Of a stretch of 64,000 nucleotides of DNA, positions 45,005 to 54,888 are shown one piece after another. Within the stretch, counting starts at the first letter, position 1. Each line of letters starts with the position of its first letter. Source of the DNA: SAR92 bacterium BACL16 MAG-120619-bin48 (GTDB taxonomy: Bacteria > Pseudomonadota > Gammaproteobacteria > Pseudomonadales > Porticoccaceae). The DNA lies in contig LIDE01000006.1 of NCBI GenBank assembly GCA_001438605.1, positions 26,001 to 90,000 on the forward strand, in the 5' to 3' direction. The position numbers and the translations under genes are program-made. The notes below the pieces were generated by a model. It saw nothing but the letters and a program-made list of their open reading frames with translations. It made no database searches and had not been told where the DNA came from.

Positions 45005-46216
45005 CTAGCGCTCGCGCTGCCGAGCAATCGTCAGCGACAGCGGTGGGGTGTCACTGGCAACGTTGATCACCTCACTGCTCGTCTCCCAGTCACCCGCCTG
45101 CGGTGTCGCGGTGCCTGATGCAGACAAACGAGCAATAACTCTCACGCGGCGAATATCACTCAGGCTGCGGTCGGCCATCAACCCATCGCTATCCGTTAGT
45201 GTAATGGTCAGCGGCAACTGGCTCGCTACCAGTTTTCGCGCCAGCAGCGGCATGGGTGGGCCATCGGCATCGACTACGGCCACAAACACAAACTGATTTT
45301 CATCGTAAGTAATCTGCGGGCTGATCGCGAGCGCAATGGTCAACTCAATAATCGCCGGTTCGCCACTGAGTTTGCGCGCCTGCTTAATACCGCTTTGAAG
45401 TGCCTCGCGACTGGCCGAGGTCGGTGCAAGATTTTGCATCGCACGCTCCCAATAGCTCACCGCCAACCTGTACTCGCCCTCTTGGAAGGCATGGATACCC
45501 TTCAATCCAAGCACCGTCTCGTTACTTGAATCCACGGCATAGGCGTTGTCCATCGCTTCGATGGCACGTTCAGAAAATCGGTTGCCATCGACAAAGAACA
45601 GGGCCTGAGCATACTGCGCCAACAGATAGCCCTCCTGCGGATTAACTTTCAGCGCCTCCGCGAAGTAGCCTGCAGCCGAAAGCATATCTGTGCGCGACAC
45701 AGCTTCTTGCGCCAAAATTGTCCAATAGTAAATATTGTTTGGGCGCGCCTGAGCACGCTCTGCGATCATGGCCAACAGGTCCGGATCCCAAACTAACTCG
45801 CCAGATTGATTTACTCCGCGGGTTTGCACGGCAAGTCGCTCCGCAATCTCTTGATCTTGACTGGCGCCCAACGCGTGGTAAAGGCCAACAGTCGATGCAC
45901 AGATCAGCAGCCAAACCACGGGCAATAACCAAATACCATCACGGCTCTGCAACGCAGGTTGCGCGCTGGCGGTGTTGTTCAACAATAACGCCTCGGCCTC
46001 CGCCAGCATGACGTTGTACTCTGTCTCGGTGATCTCGTTGGCGGCGAGTTGCTGTTGATACTGCCCCTGCTGCTCGCGAAAAACCGCAATATTGGCCTGC
46101 TCGTAAACCGCAGCCGCATCTGTTTGGTCGGCATCGCGACGTCGAGCGACAAAAGGAAACCCCAGAAAGACTCCCGCAATCAGCAAAATACTAACCAGAC
46201 CCAGCCAAAAACTCAT
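45005..46216 (-). CDS. ccmI: Cytochrome c biogenesis protein CcmI
   Basis: TPR region; VYEQANIAVFREQQGQYQQQLAANEITETEYNVMLAEAEALLL; next to ccmH. Confidence 0.9.
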   Translation of the reverse strand: MSFWLGLVSILLIAGVFLGFPFVARRRDADQTDAAAVYEQANIAVFREQQGQYQQQLAANEITETEYNVMLAEAEALLLNNTASAQPALQSRDGIWLLPVVWLLICASTVGLYHALGASQDQEIAERLAVQTRGVNQSGELVWDPDLLAMIAERAQARPNNIYYWTILAQEAVSRTDMLSAAGYFAEALKVNPQEGYLLAQYAQALFFVDGNRFSERAIEAMDNAYAVDSSNETVLGLKGIHAFQEGEYRLAVSYWERAMQNLAPTSASREALQSGIKQARKLSGEPAIIELTIALAISPQITYDENQFVFVAVVDADGPPMPLLARKLVASQLPLTITLTDSDGLMADRSLSDIRRVRVIARLSASGTATPQAGDWETSSEVINVASDTPPLSLTIARQRER

Positions 46217-46722
46217 TGCTGTACATCCCCTTTGTCGTCACCCAATAGTTTGCGTAATCGCTCTTGATCGCGCTCGTTACTCGTTACCGTCGGCACAATT
46301 GGCTGGCTTGTCTTCGAACTCATGCGGCGCAATAAAAACAGCCCAAGCAGCAGCAATACCACCGGCGCGCCCCAGAGCGCCCAGGTGTTCTTGTTTACGT
46401 CAGGCCGATAGAGAATAAAATCGGAATAGCGACTGGTGAGATAAGCCTTAATTTCATCGTCGCTCAAGCCTTTTTCCAGCAATTGCTGAACCTGACGACG
46501 TAAATCTTGCGATATCGCTGAGTTAGAATCGGCGAGGTTTTGGTTTTGGCATTTTGGACAGCGCAACTCTTCAACTAACTGCTGGTAGCGCGGACGCAGC
46601 GACTCATCTGAAAAATCAACTACATCGACCCCAGCAAACAGCGACGACGTCCCCAGCGCTAGGCAGGCTATCGCGGCGCGTAAAAAAATCCTTAACGAAA
46701 CACGCTTAGCGAGCATCGGCAT
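46213..46722 (-). CDS. ccmH: Cytochrome c maturation protein CcmH
   Basis: LRCPKCQNQNLADSNSAISQDLRRQV. Confidence 0.94.
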   Translation of the reverse strand: MPMLAKRVSLRIFLRAAIACLALGTSSLFAGVDVVDFSDESLRPRYQQLVEELRCPKCQNQNLADSNSAISQDLRRQVQQLLEKGLSDDEIKAYLTSRYSDFILYRPDVNKNTWALWGAPVVLLLLGLFLLRRMSSKTSQPIVPTVTSNERDQERLRKLLGDDKGDVQQ

Positions 46723-47263
46723 CGTCCGTCAACTGCTGGTAGAGTGCGTGAAACTCCTCATCCCAAACCCGCTGATCAACCACGCCGACGCGGCGGTGAC
46801 GAATCACTCCCTCAGCATCTAACAAATAGGTTTCTGGGGCACCATAAACACCGAGATCGATACCCAAAGTACCCTCGGCATCAAAAATCGAAAACAGGTA
46901 GGGATTGCCTCGATTAGTCAACCAATCCTGCGCCATGGCGCGATCGTCCTTATAATTCAGGCCAACAATCGCAACGCCCTGCTCCGCTAAAATATTTAAA
47001 AAATGATGCTCAATACGGCAGGCATAACACCATGTCGCCCACACATTGACTAAAACCACGCGGCCCTTGCCGTCATCCCCGCGAAAATCCGATGGGTTGC
47101 GTTGACGCTCGGCATCGTTTAGGTCAGGCAGGGAAAATTCAGGAAATGGTTTACCAATCAGCGCCGATGGCAATTCCTGGGGATCGCTATCCAAACTCGA
47201 GTAAAGAAAGGCGCCCAAGGCGAGACACACCAGCAAGGGAATAAACAGCGTCAATCGATTCAT
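46706..47263 (-). CDS. ccmG: Thiol:disulfide interchange protein CcmG/DsbE
   Basis: LVNVWATWCYACRIEH, YGAPETYLLDAEGVI. Confidence 0.94.
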   Translation of the reverse strand: MNRLTLFIPLLVCLALGAFLYSSLDSDPQELPSALIGKPFPEFSLPDLNDAERQRNPSDFRGDDGKGRVVLVNVWATWCYACRIEHHFLNILAEQGVAIVGLNYKDDRAMAQDWLTNRGNPYLFSIFDAEGTLGIDLGVYGAPETYLLDAEGVIRHRRVGVVDQRVWDEEFHALYQQLTDDADAR

Positions 47264-49263
47264 GCAGCGACTCCTTCACTCGTGACCGCAGAGGCCTTGG
47301 CGCGACGACGTCTATAACGTTTATCCAACACCGTCACCAATCCACCCAGCGCCACCAGCATGCCGCCCAGCCAAATACAGCGGACAAAGGGCTTTACATG
47401 CAGCCGTATTGCCCAAGCGCCATCTTTCAGAGGCTCGCCGAGGGAAACATAGAGATCACGGGTCAAACCCGCATCGATATCCGCTTCGGTCATCACCTGC
47501 TGTCGGGCAGTGTAACTGCGCTTCTCTGGATACAACACACTGACAACCTCTGTCCCTTTAAGCACAGTTATTTGGCCGCGACTCGCCACAAAATTGGGCC
47601 CTTGAACAACATCAAGACGGTCAAAGGTAAACCCGTAGCCAGACACCAACAGCGTATCACCGGGGGCCATGCGCACATCTTTTTGGACATCGTAAACCGT
47701 GCTCAAACCAACGCCAATCGCACAGATAGCGAGGCCAATATGCGCACACAGCATGCCGCAGTAACTGGCCTGCAGGGTACGCCAAGCGATACCTTTATCA
47801 CCTCGCGGCGCAAGTTTATCCCAGAGATCCTCAAGACTCATGGTCACTACCCAAAAGCTTATGATCAGGGTTACCGCAGCCACCAGCGAGTAGCTCGCCC
47901 ACGACAGCTCCTCAGCCAAAAATAGCGGCAACACCAACCCCAAGACAGTACTCAACAGCGCCGGCTTTGCGCCTTTGCGGCGCAGCATTTGCACGTCCGT
48001 TTTTTTCCAACGGGAGAACACGGCAAGGCCCATGGCAACCATCAAGCCCAAGCTCAGCGGGACAAAAAAGAAATTAAAGTACGGTGGCCCAACAGAAATT
48101 TTTCCCATATCGAGTACATCAGCAATCAGCGGGTAAAGCGTGCCCACCAAGATCATGCCTGACGACGTGACCAGTAACACATTGTTAAACAGCAGAAAAA
48201 TCTCACGCGACCAGCCGCCGTAACGGGCGCTGCCGGCATCGTCGGCACTCTGCATAGCGGGCCCACGCAACGCAAACAGCAACAGCGAGCTGCCAACCAC
48301 AATGGCTAAGAAGGCAAGAATAAAGACGCCGCGTTCAGGATCGCTGGCAAACGCATGTACCGAGGTCAACACCCCTGAGCGCACCATAAAGGTTCCCAGC
48401 AGGCTCAGTGAGAAGGCCAAAATGGCCAGCAACAGCGTCCAGCTGCGAAAAACACCGCGCTTTTCAGTGGCGGCAATACTGTGCATCAATGCGGTACCCA
48501 CCAGCCATGGCATAAACGAGGCATTTTCAACAGGGTCCCAAAACCACCAGCCGCCCCACCCCAATTCGTAGTACGCCCACCAACTACCCAGCGTAATTCC
48601 AATGGTCAGAAAGGCCCATGCGACATTGGTCCAGGGCCGCGACCAACGCGCCCACGCGCTGTCAAACTGTCCGCCAATCAAAGCCGCCACGGCAAAGGCA
48701 AATGGCACTGAAAAGCCGACATAACCCATGTACAACATCGGCGGGTGAATAATGAGCCCGATGTCCTGCAAGAGCGGATTTAAGTCGCCACCCTCGACAG
48801 GAGAAAACGGCAGTATGCGCGCAAAGGGGTTCGAGGTGAGCAACAAGAACAGCAGAAATCCGACAGAGATAGCGCCCAAAATCGACAGCACCCGCGCCGA
48901 CAAGACCAGTGGCAAGTGCCGGCTAAATAACGCAACTGCCGCACTCCAGCCGGCGAGTATCAAGGCCCACAACAGCAGCGAGCCTTCATGGGCACCCCAC
49001 ACCGCGCTGAATTTAAAATGAGCTGGCAGCAATGTGTTGGAGTTATCGGCAACATATTGCAGCGAAAAATCGTCCTGTAAAAAGGCGTTGGCTAAACAGG
49101 CAAAAGAGACCGCTAAAAAGGCAAACTGCCCCAGCGCAAGCGAATGCCCAAGCCTCATCCAGGCGGGGTGACCCGAGAATGAGCCAACCATAGGTGCAAT
49201 CATCTGCACCACCGTCAAGCAGAGTGCAACAATCAGTGCGGCATGGCCGAGTTCAGCGGTCAT
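47260..49263 (-). CDS. ccmF: Heme lyase CcmF
   Basis: VWGAHEGSLLLWALILAGW, GWGGWWFWDPVENASFMPWL. Confidence 0.96.
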   Translation of the reverse strand: MTAELGHAALIVALCLTVVQMIAPMVGSFSGHPAWMRLGHSLALGQFAFLAVSFACLANAFLQDDFSLQYVADNSNTLLPAHFKFSAVWGAHEGSLLLWALILAGWSAAVALFSRHLPLVLSARVLSILGAISVGFLLFLLLTSNPFARILPFSPVEGGDLNPLLQDIGLIIHPPMLYMGYVGFSVPFAFAVAALIGGQFDSAWARWSRPWTNVAWAFLTIGITLGSWWAYYELGWGGWWFWDPVENASFMPWLVGTALMHSIAATEKRGVFRSWTLLLAILAFSLSLLGTFMVRSGVLTSVHAFASDPERGVFILAFLAIVVGSSLLLFALRGPAMQSADDAGSARYGGWSREIFLLFNNVLLVTSSGMILVGTLYPLIADVLDMGKISVGPPYFNFFFVPLSLGLMVAMGLAVFSRWKKTDVQMLRRKGAKPALLSTVLGLVLPLFLAEELSWASYSLVAAVTLIISFWVVTMSLEDLWDKLAPRGDKGIAWRTLQASYCGMLCAHIGLAICAIGVGLSTVYDVQKDVRMAPGDTLLVSGYGFTFDRLDVVQGPNFVASRGQITVLKGTEVVSVLYPEKRSYTARQQVMTEADIDAGLTRDLYVSLGEPLKDGAWAIRLHVKPFVRCIWLGGMLVALGGLVTVLDKRYRRRRAKASAVTSEGVAA

Positions 49264-49736
49264 TTCGCGTCAGCCTCAGCGGCTTGCCGCGCTTTATCTG
49301 CCTTCTTTCGCTCGTGGGCTTGGTTCATCGCATCAGCCACTTCTGGCGGCGTGTAGTTTTCATCGTGTTTGGCTAAAATCTGCGTGGCCTGCAATACCTG
49401 CTGCTGGTCGACAGTGCCTGAGGCGATAGCCGCCTGTCCTTCCGTAAAGAGATCGGGCACGATTCCGGTGTACTCTACGGTTAGCTCGTCGATACCATCG
49501 GTCAATTTAAATTGTACCCACAGCGAATCATCGGCTCTCACCACACTGCCATCGACAACCATCCCGCCTGCTCGCAGAAACACATCCTGTGGCGCTTCGC
49601 CGGAAACAATCTGCGTGGGCGTGTAAAAATAATTGCCGTTTTCACGCAGTAAATAGAGAACAAGCCCAACCACGACGGTGGTGGCAGTCAAAATTAACAG
49701 GACCAGTTGCAAGCGTTGCTTACGCAGAGGGTGCAT
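49260..49736 (-). CDS. ccmE: Heme chaperone CcmE
   Basis: AGGMVVDGSV, heme-binding LAKHDENYTPPEV. Confidence 0.95.
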   Translation of the reverse strand: MHPLRKQRLQLVLLILTATTVVVGLVLYLLRENGNYFYTPTQIVSGEAPQDVFLRAGGMVVDGSVVRADDSLWVQFKLTDGIDELTVEYTGIVPDLFTEGQAAIASGTVDQQQVLQATQILAKHDENYTPPEVADAMNQAHERKKADKARQAAEADAK

Positions 49737-49963
49737 TAAGGTTTTTCCTCGTTTTTTGTTTCACTCGTTGACCCAGCGCTTTGCCGCTGGCTTTCTCGCT
49801 GAATGTCTCGGGCGACGTCACGCAGCAGTTGCCGGCGGCTGATTAAAGGCGCTACCAGCACCCAAGCCATGACAATCAGAGTGATTGCCACTGCAGACCA
49901 AACGTAGACACCATGTCCATCCATGGCTAATAAATCGGCAACGCTGTTGAAGTACATCGTCAT
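49736..49963 (-). CDS. ccmD: Heme exporter protein CcmD
   Basis: DLLAMDGHGVYVWSAVAITLIVMAWVL; small, between ccmE and ccmC. Confidence 0.9.
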   Translation of the reverse strand: MTMYFNSVADLLAMDGHGVYVWSAVAITLIVMAWVLVAPLISRRQLLRDVARDIQRESQRQSAGSTSETKNEEKP

Positions 49964-50709
49964 GAGCGCACCTCAGCCGCAGCAAGCTCGCGCACCCATC
50001 CGGTTTTCCTCTCGCGGCGAAGAATTTCACTGCGTGTGCCGACGATTAGCGCCAATGCATAAAAAATGTAAAAGCCAAGAATCATTACCAGCAACGGCTG
50101 AAACATATCGGGATGCATGCTCGGCGCCGAGGTCAGTTTAATCGTCGCTGGCTGGTGCAGCGTGTACCACCAATCCACAGATTTATAAATGATAGGAATG
50201 TTTACCGTTCCCACCAACGCCAAAATCGCGCCGGCTTTGCTGGCAGCGTCAACACTCTGATAAGCGTACTGCAGCGCGATAACGCCAAGGTACAGAAACA
50301 GGAGTATAAGCATCGAGGTGATGCGCGCATCCCACACCCAATAGGCACCCCAGGTTGGCTTGCCCCAGATAGCACCGGTCACCAGTGCCACAAAGGTGAG
50401 CGCTGCGCCAATTGGGGCAGCGGCTTTCATCACCATGTACGACAGCTTCATTTTCCAAATCAGCCCGATGGCACCCGCACTGGCCATAATGTAGTAACCC
50501 GCTAGCGCCAAAAATGACGCTGGAACGTGAATATAGATTATGCGAAAGCTGTTACCTTGCTTGGCATCTTCAGGCGCGAAGGCAAGACCCCAGGTCAAGC
50601 CAACAGACAAAATTGTCAGTGCGGCGAGGTATAACCAAGGCAACCATCGCTCAGTGGTTTGATAAAACCAGCGCGGCGAACCTAGGCGGTGAAACCATTG
50701 CCAATTCAT
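49960..50709 (-). CDS. ccmC: Heme exporter protein CcmC
   Basis: IYIHVPASFLA, IWGKPTWGAYWVWDARITSMLILLFLY. Confidence 0.95.
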   Translation of the reverse strand: MNWQWFHRLGSPRWFYQTTERWLPWLYLAALTILSVGLTWGLAFAPEDAKQGNSFRIIYIHVPASFLALAGYYIMASAGAIGLIWKMKLSYMVMKAAAPIGAALTFVALVTGAIWGKPTWGAYWVWDARITSMLILLFLYLGVIALQYAYQSVDAASKAGAILALVGTVNIPIIYKSVDWWYTLHQPATIKLTSAPSMHPDMFQPLLVMILGFYIFYALALIVGTRSEILRRERKTGWVRELAAAEVRS

Positions 50710-50729
50710 TGAGTAACCCTTTTGTTCAT

Positions 50730-51413
50730 CTAATTGACACTCGTAATACGCAGTGCACCGGCAGCCGCTAGGGGACAGAGCGCTACCGATGCCGCCAGCA
50801 TTGCGCCAAGCGCCGCGAGCGGCGGCAGCCAGTTTAAACCGTCGAGCGCGTAACCCACGGTCGCACTGCCAAAAATAATGACCGGCATATAGAGCGGCAT
50901 CACCAACAGCGACAACAGCAGCCCACCTTTGCGCAGAGAGACCGTCAGTGCCGCGCCTACGCCACCGATCAGGCTCAAACAGGCGGTTCCGACAGCCAAA
51001 CTACACAGCATCGGCACGAACCCTGCCGCGGGCAGCGACAACATAAGCCCCAACAGTGGTGACGCCAGCGTCAGTGGCAGACCTGTAATCAACCAATGAG
51101 CCGTCATTTTTCCCAATATTGGCATTGGCAATAACTGCGGCGAGATCAATAGCTGCTCTAAACTGCCGTCGCGATGATCATCAGCAAACAATGCGTCCAT
51201 CGACAACAGCGTCGCCAGTAGCGCCATCACCCAAATCATACCGGCTGCGACGTCTGCCAATCGCGCCGACTCCGGCGTTAAGCCGAGCGGAATCAAGGTC
51301 GAGACCATCACGAAAAATAACAGCGGGCCTGCAGCATCGCCACGCCGGCGATACGCCAGCACGAGATCACGCTTCAACCATGCGCTAAAACCACTGTTAA
51401 ATTGCTGTGTCAT
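50730..51413 (-). CDS. ccmB: Heme exporter protein CcmB
   Basis: FADDHRDGSLEQLLISP, LSLLVMPLYMPVIIFG. Confidence 0.93.
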   Translation of the reverse strand: MTQQFNSGFSAWLKRDLVLAYRRRGDAAGPLLFFVMVSTLIPLGLTPESARLADVAAGMIWVMALLATLLSMDALFADDHRDGSLEQLLISPQLLPMPILGKMTAHWLITGLPLTLASPLLGLMLSLPAAGFVPMLCSLAVGTACLSLIGGVGAALTVSLRKGGLLLSLLVMPLYMPVIIFGSATVGYALDGLNWLPPLAALGAMLAASVALCPLAAAGALRITSVN

Positions 51414-52093
51414 GAGCGCAAACCCCTGCCCTGACCTTCCAGCTTATACTTACGCACAGCACCCAGTGCCAGATCTTGGTGAGTGGATAAAACCACCGCA
51501 CCGCCCGCGTCCACATGGCGCTGCAAGCAACTTTCAAGAAATGCGACGCCCTGTTTGTCGATCGCCGTAAAAGGCTCATCGAGATACCAGAGTTTGGCTT
51601 GACTCATGAGCAGACGCGCCAATGCCACTCGCCGATGCTGTCCAGCCGATAGGGCATAGCAAGGAAGATCGGTATATCCGGAAAGACCCACCAGCTGCAG
51701 TGCTTCTTGAATCGATAGGTTGTTCGAACCCGCTGAGGCCGCCACCATCCAGCGCAGATTTTCTTCCGCCGTCAGGGTTAATTTCACTGCCGGTTGATGC
51801 CCTACATAGAGCAGATCAGAGAGATACTCGTGACGGCAAGCGGTGACAGACTGGCCGCGATAGCGGATAAACCCAGAACGGGGCTCCAGCGCGGTCGTTA
51901 AAAGCCGCAGCAGTGTCGTTTTACCACTGCCATTAGGCCCTTCAATTTGCAAAATATCGCCGGCGTTAACGGTTAAATCGATATTTTCAAAGAGACAGGT
52001 ATCGTCGCGCTCGAAGGCGAGGTTTTCGACACTGACTAATGGTGGCTGAGACAACGGATCTTCCCGAGCAAATGATTTTTGAATGTCGGGCAT
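51410..52093 (-). CDS. ccmA: Heme exporter ATP-binding protein CcmA
   Basis: IEGPNGSGKTTLLRLL, LSAGQHRRVALARL, LWYLDEPFTAID. Confidence 0.94.
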   Translation of the reverse strand: MPDIQKSFAREDPLSQPPLVSVENLAFERDDTCLFENIDLTVNAGDILQIEGPNGSGKTTLLRLLTTALEPRSGFIRYRGQSVTACRHEYLSDLLYVGHQPAVKLTLTAEENLRWMVAASAGSNNLSIQEALQLVGLSGYTDLPCYALSAGQHRRVALARLLMSQAKLWYLDEPFTAIDKQGVAFLESCLQRHVDAGGAVVLSTHQDLALGAVRKYKLEGQGRGLRS

Positions 52094-52288
52094 TATGCCA
52101 AATCTAGCGGCAAGATGTCGTTAAAATATGCCAATGTGAGGTGAGTGTGAGATGAGAGAGGAAAAGCGCTTACCTGTGCGAAAGCGCGCTGCGGTGTTGC
52201 AACTGTCGCAGACATCAAGCCCACGAGAAACTGCGCTGAAACTGCTCAGCGCAGTGACTTGCTGGAAGCTAATGACTAAAAGAGTGTT

Positions 52289-52483
52289 TTAATCGAAATC
52301 GGAATCGTCGTCAAAATCGAAGTCATACTCTTGTGTCTGCTTGCGCACGCGCGCATCCTCAAGTTTTTGCTCCAACCGGCGACGCGCTTCGAGGTCAATC
52401 ATAGACTGACGCTTTTCGGATAAGACAGGTGCTTCGTCTTCCTCAAAATCGTCGTCTGAATCTATATCGTCTTCGTCGCTCAT
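52289..52483 (-). CDS. Small acidic protein, PA3496-family-like
   Basis: MSDEDDIDSDDDFEEDE...RRRLEQKLEDARVRKQTQEYDFDFDDDSDFD. Confidence 0.65.
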   Translation of the reverse strand: MSDEDDIDSDDDFEEDEAPVLSEKRQSMIDLEARRRLEQKLEDARVRKQTQEYDFDFDDDSDFD

Positions 52484-52736
52484 TGCTCACCCTATTGAAC
52501 AGTCTCTCGACTGCGTAACCATCAGACCGAACAGGTCTCTCAAGGGTGCGAAAGTAATTGCAAATTACTTTTTGGTCAAGAACTTAAACTATGAATATTT
52601 CAATGAGTTAGCAAAAAAAAATTACGCCATTTGGACGCGACTTTAAATTTAACCCCTAAAGCAGCAAAACTGCATTCACAGCGCCACAGCATAGGGCCGC
52701 TGTCGAATCGGTCTGCCACTGTTATACCGGCTATCG

Positions 52737-52757
52737 AAAACAGTCTCAGACTGTTTA
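52737..52757 (-). terminator. Stem-loop downstream of the uspE-like gene
   Basis: AACAGTC-tca-GACTGTT; on the minus strand followed by TTTT. Confidence 0.5.
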
Positions 52758-52847
52758 TTTTAATGCCAATCGAGGGTGTCATGCCTGTTACACCGCGGGT
52801 GAAGCCCAAAGCCGTGCGGACTCATTTTACGCACTCAATTTCTACAA

Positions 52848-53756
52848 TCAGTGCACAACTAAAACGTCGCCCAACACATGGTGAATAACTTTCTCTGAGG
52901 TGGTCCCCAGTAACCTTTCGGCGACCTTCCCAGGCAGTGCTCGCGCCGCCTTACTGCCGATAACCAGAACACCATTCGCACCCACAGCATTTGCAACTTC
53001 AATATGCACAAGCCCGCGGCGCACCTCGGCCACCGCAGGCGTCACTTCAACCCTGCGCAGTATGTCGTGCAAAATATCCGTGGCGCGCGCCAGCGCTTGC
53101 TCGCCCAGTTCGGCCAATTGGTAGGGAATATGCCCAGACATGGACGGAACAGGCGCAATCATGACAGGTGAAGTGAGCCAGTCGGGAATAACCGAGACAA
53201 CGTGCAATGGCAGCCCCAGCGCCACAGAGAGATCTCGCGCTTGGAGTAGCACGCGATCATCCAGTTGACGGTGCTGCTGCGTCTCTTCTAATGTGCTCAC
53301 AGCGGCCACGACCCGATCAACATGCTCAGTGCTGTCATTCACCAGCCACACCGGACAGCTGGCTTCGCGCAGCAGATGCCAATCTTCTGGGGCATGGATA
53401 AACTCTGCGATACGGGAGTGATGGTGCACCGCCTTGATAATTAAATCCGCCTTCATTTTTTTCGCTTCAACCACAACTCTGAAGTGCCAGCGGCGGCCCC
53501 AGTGCATTGTCGAGCTAAATTGGTTGCCAAATTTCTCGGCCAATTTGCGCAACTTGACCTCTGCATCATCCAGCAACGACTGTTTTACCTCTGCCTAATT
53601 ATCAAACCCGATGTAGCGATTAAGCTCTTCGATAGAATCATAAACAGTCATAAACAACCTGATATCGCCGCCGCTGGCCGTGGCAATCTGCACCGCCTGC
53701 CCTAAAACATGCGCATCGCTATCTGAACCCTCTAAAATGACTAATATATTTTTCAT
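52848..53756 (-). pseudogene. uspE: uspE-like universal stress protein gene interrupted by an in-frame TAG at 53597-53595
   Basis: Own translation from ATG 53756: MKNILVILEGSDSDAHVLGQAVQIATASGGDIRLFMTVYDSIEELNRYIGFDN*AEVKQSLLDDAEVKLRKLAEKFGNQF...; same frame continues as track ORF 52848..53576. The 53-aa N-terminal piece is too short for the ORF track. Confidence 0.8.
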
Positions 53757-53851
53757 TGGCGCTCCTGCAATCAAATTTTAGTTACCCGTTTTTTTAGTGT
53801 AGTTGGCGAATTCATTGGGTGAAAAAATATGTGGCGGGATAAAAAATCAAA

Positions 53852-53865
53852 CTGATATAGATCAA
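53852..53865. promoter_or_regulatory. FNR/ANR-type box between uspE-like gene and fnr
   Basis: CTGAT-ATAG-ATCAA, 9/10 arm matches to TTGAT-N4-ATCAA. Confidence 0.65.
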
Positions 53866-54040
53866 CTCACCGTCTATACTCATAAGAGTTGGCGCGCAGC
53901 CCAAGAGCGTTGGCGTGCAGCGCCTTCAGACCGTACAGCGAAGTCAGGGCACGACGCCCACTCAGGATACAGGCGAGATAGGAATCACGCTTTGAGGCGC
54001 GTAGTAACTGCAAAAAAGGACTTTGATAAAGGATTGTCGC

Positions 54041-54775
54041 GTGAAACACATGGAAACTATTTTTGCCTGCCCCATCAGTTGTCGCAACTGCCGCATGAGC
54101 TCTCTGTGCATACCCATGTCACTGCGCAGCGACGAACTCTATAAATTGGATCAAATCATTCTGCGCGGTAAACCGCTGCAGGTGCGGCAGAGCATATTTC
54201 GCGCCGGCGATCCCTTCACCAGCATCTACGCAGTGCGCAGCGGGTCCGTTAAAGCGTTTCGGCTCGATGACGATGGCAGAGAACAGGTCGTCGCGTTTTA
54301 CTTACCGGGAGAAATTTTTGGCTGGGACGGCCTAGCCGACAACCACTACCAAAATACCGCCGTCGCCCTCGAAACAACCTCTGTCTGCGAAATACCCTTT
54401 GAACAGCTAGACCACCTCGCGAGCTCCATCACCAGCATCCAGAATTACACGACCAAACTCATGAGCCGGGAAATTATCAACGGTCAGCGACTCATCGCAC
54501 TGCTGGCGGGCAACTCCGCACATCAACGTCTCGCCAGCTTGCTCATGAGCCTGTCAGACAGACTAGCCCTGCAAAAGCTTTCCTCCACGCGGTTTCGACT
54601 GCCCATGTCACGGGGCGATATCAGCAACTACCTCGGCCTTACAGTTGAAACCGTGAGCCGCACCTTTAGCTACTTTCAAAAAATGGGCTACCTGCGCGTT
54701 AATAAAAAAGAAGTTGAACTGCTGAATTTGGATGCGCTTCAGGAAGTCATCGCCGACAGCGACGTTTTCGCGTAA
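54041..54775 (+). CDS. fnr: Fnr-type oxygen-responsive Crp/Fnr regulator (GTG 54041 or ATG 54050 start)
   Basis: CPISCRNCRMSSLC cysteine cluster, internal Cys in TTSVCEIPF, HTH MSRGDISNYLGLTVETVSRTFS. Confidence 0.93.
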   Translation: MKHMETIFACPISCRNCRMSSLCIPMSLRSDELYKLDQIILRGKPLQVRQSIFRAGDPFTSIYAVRSGSVKAFRLDDDGREQVVAFYLPGEIFGWDGLADNHYQNTAVALETTSVCEIPFEQLDHLASSITSIQNYTTKLMSREIINGQRLIALLAGNSAHQRLASLLMSLSDRLALQKLSSTRFRLPMSRGDISNYLGLTVETVSRTFSYFQKMGYLRVNKKEVELLNLDALQEVIADSDVFA

Positions 54776-54888
54776 CCGGCAAGACTCTTATTCGTTGAGG
54801 TAAGCCGCCCGGCACCTTACAATGCCCAGCATACGTCGCTCATAAAAGCCTTAAACAGGCGACTGCTCGTACAGAACTGGACTCCTAC

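Noticed and set aside
53803-54144. 113-aa plus-strand ORF overlapping fnr start
   Set aside because: Covers the FNR-box intergenic region and the fnr coding start in another frame; no recognisable domain.
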